DNA of 64,000 nucleotides from Macrotrachela quadricornifera (lineage: Eukaryota > Rotifera > Eurotatoria > Philodinida > Philodinidae). The notes beneath the pieces are model-generated. The model was not told where the DNA came from and made no database searches. It worked only from the letters and a program-made list of their open reading frames with translations. The stretch spans positions 62,001 through 126,000 of the forward strand of contig JAJEKB010001024.1 in NCBI GenBank assembly GCA_022393335.1, in the 5' to 3' direction. A program made the translations under genes and the position numbers. Shown one piece after another: positions 1 through 11,841 of this stretch. How positions within the stretch are numbered: the stretch's first letter is position 1; each line of letters starts with the position of its first letter.

Positions 1-297
1 TATGATCTTTTAAAATAAAATATAGATGTTAAACAAATGATTAATCAAAAAAACAAAATAAGAATACAAATTTTTGATATTTTTGATTTATTTTATTGTG
101 AAACATAGATCAATAGAGACTTTTTTTTTTTGATGTTTATACTAAATGTGACAATAAAATAATCTCATACAAGAAACTTCTCTAGTTAAATTTTGGACGG
201 ACATATGCAAAAATAAAACGAAAAATATAATAAATAAAATGTTATTCTATGTATATATGTATATGTCACTGCACTTATTTTTTTTTTCTGTGTAAAT

Positions 298-1595
298 TTA
301 TGGTAATTGCAAATAATTTTTTTCAGTATAATATACTTGAACAATATCATAAATTTTTTTGATTGTCTTTATAAATACTTCATATTGATCAATCATATCC
401 GATTTTTTACCATGAAATAGTATGTCATCTAAATTTTTACGTGATGGTAATGCATGAAATCCAACTTTAACTGTTGTACGAATAATAAAACCATCTAAAT
501 ATATAAATTTAAATTATTGAAAAATATATCATAAAATTTTTTCTTTTTTTTTGATAATCAATATTTGAATAATAGGGAATTTGCATCAACTTCTAGGTTT
601 AATACAGCTGCCGGCTATAATTATATTCTGTCAACGTGGTATTTGGGCTATATAATAATAGGAAATTTTCTGGTTATTTTTAATTTTCTTTCTATTCTAA
701 TGCATGAAGGACTGTAATATCTTTATGAATAACAAATGAGGACAACTACATTAACATTTCGAATAATCCATTATGGTCTATCTGTCATTTTCATAATTTG
801 TCAAGAATATATTTGTTTTTGTCTATTCTATGTATCTTTTGATGATTAAAGATGAATACAAAAATACTAGAATCTAATATATTTCTTAATTTTAATAATG
901 AAATTATATATATGTAAAATAGTAAAACTTACGATGATAATATAATGTTGAATCATAAGCATGTGCTGCAATTGTAGCTGTACTTTCTGTTGAAGGTCGT
1001 TCATTTAAACCTCGAAGAAATTCTTCAATAAAAATTAATGCACGATGTAATCTTAGTAAAGTTCGTGCAAAATTTTCTGAATTTGTTTTAATTAAATTAT
1101 TTTCTGCTTCATAATTCATAGCATTTTGTAGTGTATCAAAATGTATCGTACCATTTTTATCTTTATCAACAAAACCTTGTAAAATAGTTAATTTTTGTAC
1201 AACATCATCTTTAACAAATTTAAATACATAACCGAGTTGATCAAAAAATCTATCAGATAAAAAAACAAGATTCTTTTTTTTTTTTATTTAAAAAAAAAAG
1301 AAATTATTTACTTTATTAATTCTCGATAACCATTTATATAATCTTGTGTACCAATAGGTGATCTTGGATTTTCCGGTTCTCTTAATGCAGCAACAAATGC
1401 TTCATAAACATGTTCAACACCAAATTCACTTGATGTTGAATGTTTTTTCACAATCGGTTCAATAACATCAGCTGATCGAATTTCATTGTCATTAGTTATT
1501 ACAGTTTTTGTTATACTATCACGACGTAAACGACATGATTCATTACGATTAGTATCATCAATTTCAGGTGTATCGACAGGTATAATAGCATCCAT
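298..1595 (-). CDS. CPTP: Ceramide-1-phosphate transfer protein-like (GLTP domain)
   Basis: Three exons on the minus strand, 1312-1595, 933-1249 and 298-494, keep one frame and give 265 aa. Residues from about 95 on form a GLTP fold most like the CPTP branch, which moves ceramide-1-phosphate between membranes in the cytosol. Visible signature: FVKDDVVQK (D110, K114), then RTLLRLHRAL (R157, R161), matching the Asp/Lys/Arg/Arg headgroup site of the family, and an HHGFIIRT segment formed across the last intron that supplies the conserved His. The first ~90 residues are an extra, polar, unconserved N-terminus; human CPTP is about 214 aa. An in-frame ATG also lies 48 nt upstream, so the start could be at 1643. 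Family is confident, exact ligand is inferred. Confidence 0.85.
495..932 (-). other. Long second intron of the CPTP-like gene
   Basis: A 438-bp intron with GTAAGT donor and TTTAG acceptor, much longer than the ~60-bp norm here. No coding remnant recognised in it. Confidence 0.6.
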
Positions 1596-2830
1596 TTTGT
1601 TTTTTATATTATAAAAATAGATATGACGAAAACAGAAAAACAATATTTGGTAAACAAATAAATATTATTATATAATTTAAGATTTTTAAAAATGAATAAA
1701 ACAAATCAACTGATAAATCGAACGATATATATATTAAATCTGATTGTAACCGGAATAAAATGAGAACTATGTTAATAAATAAAAATAATCAATATTGATT
1801 ATATCCAGCCAGCAGAATAAATTCGATAGATGTCATTCATTATCAATGGAACAACAACAAAAAAAAAAGAAAGATATATCAGTTAGTGCTTTGATTGTTT
1901 TTTTATAATCGGAAATGATAATTTTATTTTTTTTTAACAAAAGATAATGAATCGATTATAAAATTTAAGAAAAACTAAAGTAATGATAATCGGAATAAGA
2001 ATTGTCAGATATTCATATAAATAATTTTTTTATATATTCGATCAATTAGTATGTAGAATAATTATTCATATATTTGGCTTGTTTATGTTAAATAATCTAA
2101 CAACTTTTCTTGTCGTTCTTTTTTTTTCTTCTTATATTTTCTCTTTATTATATTTTCTTAGTAATATTATTTCAAAATATTTTCTATATATTTTTTTTTC
2201 AATATTATTTTTTGAGCTATTTTTAGTAAATCTTAGCCGAAAATCATTTATATTTGCTTAATAAAATTTTGTTTTTTTTTATATTTGTTAATTTGCTTTT
2301 TTTTTCTGATCATCTTATTCTTTGGCGTTTTTTTTTTCTCTTATGTTTTATCCTAAAACTCGATCGTTACAGTAATAATAACAAGGAAAAAAACATCTAC
2401 ATCAACAAGAAAATAAAGACAGTTCTATGTATGTTTTTGCAAAGAAATATCTATTTATTATCACGGATCAACAAAACTTATCGTCTTCATCTAATAATGT
2501 ACATTCGATGTTATCCTATTTCTTAATAATAAACGATTCTATTCATTCTGTGCAGCTTGTGGTAGCTTGATTCAAGCCCTTTTTTTTTTCTTCTCTCTTT
2601 CTGTCACTATATTGTGTTGTTATCATCATTGCTATTCCTATTATTCGTATTGATGATGAGCACTATAGACAAGAACATTATTTTCATATGGTATTAGATA
2701 GTTGCATGATGACATGGCAAAACTGATAGACTATTAATCTATTTTTTAACACTCTCAAGCATAAATCAACCTCTATGGCACATGTGTATACTTGATCTAG
2801 GTCCAAATAACAAAGTTTCACATTACTTTC

Positions 2831-2863
<33 letters not shown>

Positions 2864-3788
2864 CTAAGTTTCCAAAACATGCACATCTTATTACTTTAGG
2901 ATAGTAAGATTTGGTATATGAAAAATAAAGAGAAAAACGGAACACATCTGTCTAGTTGACATATATTTGTATTTTCTTATTACTTTTAGGCATATGGTAG
3001 GTATCAAACACAGTAAAAAATGACCTTTAAAAATTATATATATATATATCTACATTCTGATGTTTATATAAATATAAATAACATAATTAATTAGTTAATT
3101 GTTCACAATCGTTTGATATTTATATACAATACCTTTATTTTACTTTAGGTTTTTTCTTTTTTTTTGTGTTTTTTTCTCTTCTCTTCTCTTCTTTTCTTTT
3201 CTTTTTGAATCAAAAAATATTTCCTTCTTTTTCCGAGTACGTCTTTTCCTTTTACTTTCTATCATCTATTCAATATTTTTCCGAGATATTGGGTGAATGA
3301 GCGGAAGAAAAATTGAACTCGTTGTGTTCATTCATTCATTCGTTCTTTATTTCTTCTTCATATTTTCCTTTTTTTTAACAAACAACTCGACATTCATACT
3401 CTATGGTAAAGTCCTCTGTTGTTACTATGAGTTGCTCTTTCTCATCACAATCATCATCATCATCATCATCATCGATAACATCATATATATTCGAAGAATA
3501 GTAGTATATAGAGAGAAAAAAAAAGAAACGAGAAGAGAATAGTCAATCTTTCTAGTGAAATGATGAGATGCAAGACGGGCAATAATAAAGAAGATCACTA
3601 TATTCCATTTTGTTATTCTATTTTAGATACTCAATTCATTAGCTTATTTAAAATCATTGGAACATAATATATATATATATATATATATTGTTAACAGTAT
3701 TTTTCCATTTCTTTTCGTCAATAATAAGAAAAACTCGTGAGACGGTGGTGATAGACGCATTGAATTTATTTAATATTCAGTTCCCTTG
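1596..3788. other. Intergenic, T-rich; no supported gene
   Basis: About 2.2 kb between two divergently oriented genes. It holds long T and pyrimidine runs (about 2080-2360 and 3140-3260), AT dinucleotide repeats at about 2831-2860 and 3669-3690, and an ATC trinucleotide run near 3450-3472. Open frames inside are low-complexity (Phe/Ile/Leu/Tyr-rich) and look like by-products of base composition. It probably contains the promoters and 5' leaders of both flanking genes. Confidence 0.6.
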
Positions 3789-5160
3789 ATGGTTCTTTAT
3801 TATGGTCTGTTGGCCCTTGAGACAGCCAACAATTCAGTCGCTTCAGCCGCTGCTACAACAACAATATCAAATATAGGATCCGATCGAACGAATTTATCAC
3901 GGAAACAAAAATATTTATCAAATTCAGTCGGAAAAATGCCATCATCATCATTATCATCATCAAATTCATGGATTTATACAGAAGATTTACGAAAACGTTT
4001 TGAAGAACGTTATGCTGATTATCACTATGTATTTGTACCTGTATATATTGATAAAAAATCTACTCAACATAGTCATAGTACAACGGGAATATTATCACAA
4101 AAATTAGATCGTGAAAATTCTTGGATGTATTCAAGATCACTTCGTGATCATTTATTTCATTCAACATCAAAAGTGTCTTTACCATTTATAACAAATAAAT
4201 CTTCATCAGCATGTTGTGTAACAAATTATGGATTTATGCGTGATGAATTACCAATAAAAAAAGATTTTAAAACACGTTTATTTAAACGTTCATTATCAAC
4301 AAAAGAAAAATCGACAACAAATTCATCATTAACATCATTACCATTTAATTCTTCAATATCATCATTTTCTACAACAAATAATTTATTAAAACATCGTACA
4401 AATGATGTTGTTGAAGAAGAAGATGATGAAGACGGTATTGATAATGAAAATCATTCAGCTCCACTTATTAAACATGAGTAAGTATATAAATATTAAAAAA
4501 AAAGAAATCAAAACACATACAAAATCTTTTTTTTTTGCTTTCAATAAAATTTATTATTTATATTATATATAATTAATATGAGAAAAAAAGAATAAAATAT
4601 TTTCACATTATATGTTATATGATATAACCTTTTTCTTTTTATAAAAAAAAACCGATAATAATAGAACGTCATGAGTTCTTTATTAATAATTTAAGACATA
4701 CTTTTATCATACTTTCTTCATTTAATTAAGTTTTCACAAGTAAATTCTTTCTTAATAATTATATAAAAATAGACTAAATTAATATTTTATTTTTAAATAT
4801 TAGTCTAAATTTTATATATATTTCTCTTTCTTTTTTTATGTTTTTTATTTTCATATTATTTGCTATAGTTCTATGGTACCATCGTCAATATCAACATCAC
4901 GTACAATAGCCGTGTCGTCCACTGATAACAATACTATCATTAATCCAACAAGTGCTAATGAACTACAATATTCTACTTCACTTTCATCTAATACTAAATC
5001 ATCAATAAAACATGCTACTACACATAATAATAAATTGACACGTTTACGCTCATTTTTTTTTAAATCATCTTCGCCATCTTCTTCCTTTTCTCGTACTCAA
5101 AAACAAGAACAGACAACGTTGTCATCGTCATTATTGCCTAATCGAATTTCGAGGACATGA
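3789..5160 (+). CDS. Hypothetical serine-rich protein
   Basis: Two exons, 3789-4477 and 4869-5160, joined across a 391-bp intron (GTAAGT donor, TATAG acceptor) give 326 aa. Not recognised. It is rich in Ser, Thr and Asn with no signal peptide or membrane segment. A short motif occurs twice: NSWIYTEDLRKRF (W61) and NSWMYSRSLRDHLF (W112), i.e. N-S-W-[IM]-Y-x3-L-R, and an acidic stretch EEEDDEDG lies near the end of exon 1. The start is the first ATG in the open frame (a TTG immediately precedes it); an upstream coding exon cannot be excluded. Probably a disordered regulatory or adaptor protein, but nothing in the sequence fixes a function. Confidence 0.6.
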
Positions 5161-5457
5161 ATGTACGTGTGTACGCACATGAGAAATAAAGAATGAAGCA
5201 AAAAAAAGAAGAAAAAAAAAGAACTTGTTTTCAATGTGGCTAATTGAATCCATCTATTTGTTTGTCCTCATAACGCACAAGAAGAAAAAAAGAATGCTTT
5301 TAATTTTAATAGCAACTATGCATTGCAATAGAAAATGATGATATATTTATTATTAACGTTTTTTTGTTTTCTTTTTATTGAAAAAAAATGAAACACATCT
5401 ACCCATAAAATGGCAATGAAAATAAAACAATAGGTTTTCTAATTTTCACTGTAAAAA

Positions 5458-8337
5458 TTAGGCCGTTTTTTTAGCTTTAACACGTTGTACAATAAAACGA
5501 TAACGTGCTAAACATTCTTCACGTGTTTTTCCTGGTATACAACGAGCTATTTGTTCCCATCGATCAATGCCAGATATATCTTTTGGTATTGTTTTTAATG
5601 CACATTCAAGTAAATGTTGATCGGTTTGTGACCAATCAGAAATTGTTTCGACTTGTTGTTGTCTTTCTGTAATTATATTTTGATCAATTATTGTTGGTGA
5701 TGAAAATGATGATTGATTTTCTTGATATATATTATTATTTAAACCAACGGTATTTTGTATTTGTTTAGCCATATCAATTACTTGTGAAACAGGTCGATCA
5801 ATAGTATCAGCAATTTTTTCCCATCTTCGAGGTGTACCTGGTGGAAATCGAACAATTGTTTTACATAATAATTGTTTTTCTTCATCTGTCCATGGATAAG
5901 AATCATTTCGGGATTCAGATAATTGATCATTTTCAGATGTTGTTGTTGTTGTTGTTGTTAAATAAGAAACAACCGGTGCATTTCGATTTGTAGCCATTTC
6001 AGGTACAATATCATTTATTCGAACAACAGGTGATTTTTTTATTGTTAAATGATTATCATTAATATCATCATCAGATGACGACGTAGATTCAGGTAATGTT
6101 GATTGATGACGATAGTATATGAGTTTGTATATAAGATTTTTTAAATATGGTATGAAAAATTGATGATAAACAAGAAATTGAGCAAATTTTATTGGTAATA
6201 TATCAGTAAATTCAGGTGATTTAAGAGCTAGAATAAGAAGAATTTTATATTTATATAATTAAATATTAGACATTGTATGAAAATATGAATATTTAAGATG
6301 ACATTAAGACAAGTAATTATTCTTTTGACATGAAGTGATAGAATATTATTTTAGAAGTATTTCAACGTGTTGAAATAGTTTTAGAAAAGATTTCTTTTTC
6401 TTTTTATTCTTCGATATGACAAAATGTTCTAATTTAGTCAAGGACTTTTCTTTTTTTATTATTATCTTATTCTTAAAATTTGGAAATATTTAATAATTTT
6501 GTAAAATTGCTTTATCAATCTTTGAACATTTTAAGTACATGCATGATTATTTGGAACCTTAATAAGGATTATAATAAATGAAGGATCAAAAGAGGAAGTC
6601 TACTTTTTTTTTTACTTCCACATCCGGATTTGTCGAAAATTTTTGATCGTCCTCAAATATTGTTTTGCTTGTTATGAGAAATATCTCTTTTGCTTTAACC
6701 TTCAATCCTTCACGATAATCCTGATTTCTACTTCCATAAAGTATTTAATAATCATTTCATCAATCGTCTACGATCATTAATGTAATCACGAGATGATCCT
6801 TCTCTCTCTTCTAAGATTATTTCTATGATGCTGATATAATTCAACATGCAAACGATTTAATAAACCGAAAAGTACCCAAGCATGATAACCCTTAAAAAAA
6901 TATTTCTTTCAGTTAAATTCTTTATGTGACATGAAAAATCTGTTTGTTTTTTTTCATATTAATTAAGAAAAGTAACAAAATTTTTACTTTTAAAATATTG
7001 TATGAACTTATGAGACGTTGAAAAGTCCTTTTATTATAATTAGCTTTTAAGAATTAATCTATATATGTAATGATGATATTTTTTCCTAAATACACCTGTG
7101 AAATTGTACTTGAAGGACAATTTGAAACATTTATCTCAACAGGTTTTTTTTATTGTAATAAGAGAGAGTCCGGAAATGGTAAAAATTTTGAGGTAACAAT
7201 GTATTTTTAGTGCAAAACTTTCAACTCTCTCTCTCTTATGGAACACTTTAATGTTCAAAAAGTGGAAAGGTGAGAGAGAACAGTAATATAAACAAATGTG
7301 CACTTGATGGCACGATATTTTCTGTCAAAGATAAAAAGCTTTGATGATAAGCGAAGATATTAGAAAATTTCTCGTTAGATTATACATAACTTCAAGTAGA
7401 TATTGAATTTCTTCTAATAAAAATTATATTATAAAGAATGAAGATCATTGAATAGCAAAAGACTATTTTGATCTTCGGATACACAAAATCTATGTTTTGC
7501 ATTAAGTACAATAAAACTTTACATGAAAAGACCTCGCTATTAAAGGGTCAAAAAATTCTAATATCAATGTCATAGGAGATTGTATCTTTTCATAAAAACA
7601 AAAACATTATTATTCTTTACCTGGAATAATTCTAGCCATTTCTTCATCAATCATATTTTGATCAATATCTTTAATTTTACTTGATTTTTTCATTTTTTTT
7701 TCTAATCGTTTTCGTACATCTGTTGATCGTTCATTCTGAAATAGAGAAAAAAAAACATCATCATTAGAATATTTCTATATACATTCATTAATCTTACTTC
7801 ACCATAGCTAAACTTGATTCGAAATAAATCGCCCAAAGTACTAAATAATGTCCAATTGTCATAATAAATGTTAATATTGTTAAAATTTCCCAAAAACGTA
7901 ATTTTTTTGCTCGTCGATAATAATATATCGGTTGATTCCATTTAGGTAAACCTTCAATAAGGATACGATCATATCGTGTACGACGTTGTTCATCTTTAAG
8001 TATTTCATAAACAGCAACAAGTTGACGAAATTTAATTTCAGCATTTGGATCATCAGATTTATCCGGATGCCATAGTAATGAAAGTTTTCTTTAAAATATA
8101 TTTAGAAAAAAAAAAAAGTAAAAATCATTTATATTAAAAAGAAAAACTTGTTTATTACCTATATGCTTTTTTAATTTCATGTAATTCTGCTGTTTTTTCA
8201 ACTGAAATAAAATCATAAAAATTTGTATTCACACCAAGTTCTTCAACTAAATCAAATAAATCAAGTTCATAATTTTCCCAAGTGATGATAAAATCAATTT
8301 GAATAAATAAGAAAAAAAAACACAATTGGCTTTTCAT
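5458..8337 (-). CDS. DNAJC1: DNAJC1-like ER membrane J-domain protein with two SANT domains
   Basis: Four exons, 8159-8337, 7803-8088, 7621-7735 and 5458-6227, give 449 aa (human DNAJC1 554). Order: hydrophobic signal-like N-terminus (1-20); J domain with the essential HPD at 67-69; one membrane span at about 125-150; then two SANT/Myb repeats at about 305-350 (PWTDEEKQLL) and 389-442 (DWSQTDQHLL). This is the ERdj1/Mtj1 architecture: J domain in the ER lumen stimulating BiP, SANT part in the cytosol near ribosomes. The exon 2 donor must be GTGAAG at 7802; the nearby GTAAGA would give an early stop. The start ATG is directly preceded by a long pyrimidine tract plus CAG, a probable trans-splice acceptor downstream of RIC8A. 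Intron 6228-7620 is unusually long. Confidence 0.92.
6228..7620 (-). other. 1.4-kb third intron of DNAJC1
   Basis: AT-rich non-coding intron, over 20 times the usual intron size here. It has scattered short inverted stretches but no frame or repeat that I could assign. Confidence 0.55.
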
Positions 8338-8367
8338 CTGCAAAAAGAAAAAAAAAAGGAGATCATA
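8338..8367 (-). promoter_or_regulatory. Probable trans-splice acceptor of DNAJC1
   Basis: Reading the minus strand, a run of about 20 pyrimidines ends in TTTTTGCAG directly against the ATG at 8337. A cis intron in a 5' UTR would look the same, but the upstream gene RIC8A ends only ~320 bp away on the same strand. Confidence 0.55.
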
Positions 8368-8659
8368 TATATTTGTTTGTTTTTTTAATCCACAGACAAA
8401 AAAGAAAAAGCTGAACTTAATGTAAATGTATAATATGCCAAGAAGAAAAAAAAAAGTACACAACAACAATAATAAAATGACTAGTACACAATCAGAACAT
8501 GTAAAATATTTACATTTCTCTTATTAAAAACTGACTACACACACACTGTTATAATTATTTTTTTTTTTAAATTCACGAGACAACATTGAGAAAAGAAAAA
8601 AAAAGCATTTTGTTTAAATAAAAATGAGCATATTTGTTTATTTTTTATTTTATTTTGAT

Positions 8660-11455
8660 TTATTTTGATTTATTTGTTGAAGTTATTTGACCACCATCAC
8701 CTTCGTCATCACTTGATTCTGAAGCACGTAAACCATCGTGATGATGAATATTTTTTAAATTTCCTTCACGAAATTGAAGAATATTTTCTGCTACAACAGG
8801 ATTTCCACTTGAATCCATAATCATTGGTTTTATTATTCCATGACTAGAAAAATTAAAAAAAAAAAGATTCAATAAAATTCAAATTATTTATATTTATCTT
8901 ACTTCATAGCACGATCTAAATCATTAACAAGTCTTTCAACTTCAACCATTTTTCTTTCTATTGGCCAATTTTCCATTGGATCTTCATGTGATTTTATATG
9001 TGCGCGACCTGTAACTGAATCAATACTAAACAAATCAAATAATAAAATTAATTTTTCGTTTTTTAAATAAAATTTTATTTATACCCATATTGATCACGAA
9101 TTTTTTTATAACTTTCTGTATCAGATTCATCTGAATCACTTGAATATTGTTCTTTATTTGTATTATGTTGTGGACCAAGTAAACCATAATCATATAAAAG
9201 TCCAGCTGCATTACCATAACCTGTATATTTAATTAAACGATCAACTAAATAAATTTTAAAAAAAAATATCATTTTATTTTAGTTTTTTTGTATTTATTTT
9301 TTTATTCATACCACTTTCTTTACAAAGAACAAAAAGTAATTTAGCTGAAAGAGTTTTTAATTCCGAATTTACATTTGTCATCATACGTGTTAATCTAAAC
9401 AAAAGATTTGTTTTCAAATAGAAAATTAAACAAACCAAAAAGGTTTCTTTTTTTACTTATTTCGTAATTTTTGTCCTTCGGTTGGTAAATGCAAAACTTC
9501 ATCACCAAGTGATGGTAAAATAAATTGTCGACAAAATTTTCTTATTGTTCGATTTGATTGACACATAAGTATAAGAAGTTGAAGGACAGGTAATAAAGCT
9601 TCTTTAGCATTTTTTGTACCCTAAAAATATTATATAAATTGTTTATTTTCTTATGCATTATTATTTATGTTTTACTTCAGTTTTTGTTATACGATGATCA
9701 AGAAAATGAAGAATTATATTAATAGCTTCCATATTTTTTCCATTATGTTCATCATTACCATTTTCATCTTCTAATACAGCTGGTGAAAGTAATTCTTCAA
9801 AACATGTTTTTGGCATATTTGTTAAAAGATTAATAATATGACTAAATAAATATTTATTTTTGATTTTAAAAAATAAAATAAAAGATTCTTTTTTTTTTCG
9901 TTAATATTACTTTCGTAAATCCATTTGTTTTTGATCATTTGGTCCATAACATAAAAGTAATTCACGAAGAATACTTACTAATCTCATTAAATGAGCTTCT
10001 TCTTCTTCTTCTTGTATAGCATATGAATGTGTTAAATTTGGTAAATCAACAGTTAAATTATAAAGAGTTTTTAAGATTTCAATTAAATAATCAATATCAT
10101 CATTTGATAAAGTTATACCTAAATCAATAAAAGAGAATTCTATTTTATTTTATTTCTTCATTAAAAATTAAAATATAATTAAAAAATAAAATTTTCTGGA
10201 ATTCGAAATTATTGTACTATATATTATGTGTTTGTCTCCTTATAGTTTTTAATTTTCTCTCTGAAAAAGAAAACCTAGAAAAAAAAAGCACTGATAATAC
10301 TAGATACATATAAAGAGAAGAGTCTCTAATACTCAATATGTTTACCGAGCTTTTACAAAGAATTACGTGTTACTATTAATAATCATGTATATTTAAAAGA
10401 AGATAATTTACGTTGCTAAATAAACACTATATTAATACATTTTCTAAGCGAGTCTCTGAAAAAAGTGATCAAGCCATATTTTTCTATTATCTATCTACCG
10501 TTATGAAATTTCAATTGATATCATCTTCAAGTCATAAAGAAGTAATCAATATGTGAATAAATATTTGAAGCAAACCTGAATCTGCAGCAGCAACAGGTTC
10601 ACTTCTTGATAACATAATTTGATTAATAATTTCAAATAAATAAGAAAGACCATGAAATTTTTCTCGTACACGTTGTCTAATAATAAAAAAAAAATTAATT
10701 TTATATTAAAACAAGAAAACAATTCTTTTACCTTATATCAGCATTTAAAGCAGTTAAAAGAAAAAGCATTCGCATATCATAAAATCTTATACCATTATCT
10801 AACTTAGTTGCTGTTGTTTCTTTAATACGTTGCGTTATAGCATCAGCAACACCACTAACACTATAAAATTTTTGTACAGCTGGACTTGTATAAATTAAAT
10901 TAGACATGCATTTTTCCGCTTCAATAACATCTTTTAAAAAAAAATTTATTTTCTTTTATTAATTTAAATAAATTCTTTTGTTTCTTTTTACTTTGTACAT
11001 CTGTTGGATTAACATCAACTTTGGTACATTCTAAACCAGCTAATTTTTGTAGCGGTTCAAGCACCGATGATCCCGTAAGTACCTAAAATCATAAAATACT
11101 TGATTGAGAAAAAAAGACTAATTTTTAAATTCTTACATCAAGTCCTTCACGTTCTCGTGTTAATAAACGTAATGTTTTTAAACATATATTAATTGAATTT
11201 GAATTCAATGTACGCATACGTGTAAATAATTCCGAAACAAGTCGTTGTTTTTTATCCAAATCAAGTTCCGGAAATGCACAATTATTTGCATTCTATATTA
11301 AGATAAGAGAAAAGAATAAAAAACAGAACATATTTTTTTGTTTTGTTTCTTTTAGAAAATTTCCTTACTTTTTCATAAAATTTTTCAATTATTTTCAAAT
11401 AATCATCATCAGATAACGTATCAAATTTATTGAAATCGTCATCTGACGAGGCCAT
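8660..11455 (-). CDS. RIC8A: RIC8A/synembryn, chaperone and GEF for G-alpha subunits
   Basis: Twelve exons: 11369-11455, 11137-11292, 10992-11082, 10732-10930, 10576-10676, 9911-10118, 9676-9841, 9457-9620, 9312-9394, 9085-9244, 8903-9025, 8660-8843. All junctions keep phase and give 573 aa (human RIC8A ~530). Ric-8 proteins fold nascent G-alpha subunits and act as GDP/GTP exchange factors in the cytosol. Conserved blocks seen: [37 protein letters not shown], the acidic [15 protein letters not shown] stretch, which holds candidate CK2-type sites, DPMENWPIE and the C-terminal [11 protein letters not shown]. Divergent from FSIP1 (386 bp between ATGs). Only Ric-8 has this set of blocks; whether it is the A or B paralogue is less certain, invertebrates usually having one. 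Confidence 0.95.
10119..10575 (-). other. Long fifth intron of RIC8A
   Basis: 457 bp with a GTTTGC donor and TTTAG acceptor. No embedded gene or repeat recognised. Confidence 0.5.
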
Positions 11456-11841
11456 TAAAATATTTCTAGGTCTCGAACAGATATGAAGAAAAACAAAAAA
11501 AAAACTTTCCGTTAAAGAAAATAATCTCAATGTAAACAAAAATGTTAAGAATAAGAAAAAAAAAGCCTTATAACTCAGAATAGATTCTCAAAAATAAATA
11601 AATAAATAATATGCATGTATTAATTATTATAGAATAACGATAAAAAATCATGACTTTAAATTATTTTATTTTACAAATTTGAGAAAAAAAAAATCAATTT
11701 TAATATTAATGATAAAAAAAAACAATTTCTTTTTCTTTTTATTTAAAGACACTAGTGACATCTGAACCCTCTATTATGTTGCCTAGCCAACAGAAATAAA
11801 TCAGTTTAGTAATTTTTAGATTCACATATCGAGAAAGAAAA
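11456..11841. promoter_or_regulatory. Shared divergent promoter region RIC8A / FSIP1
   Basis: 386 bp between two outward-facing start codons, very AT-rich. A possible leader acceptor (TTTTTAG) lies about 27 nt before the FSIP1 ATG. No distinct factor site recognised. Confidence 0.45.

Noticed and set aside
2079..2526. Two overlapping-style open frames of 60 and 90 codons on the plus strand
   Set aside because: Almost only Phe, Leu, Ile, Tyr, Lys and Asn from T-rich DNA; no splice chain, no family, no codon pattern of neighbours.
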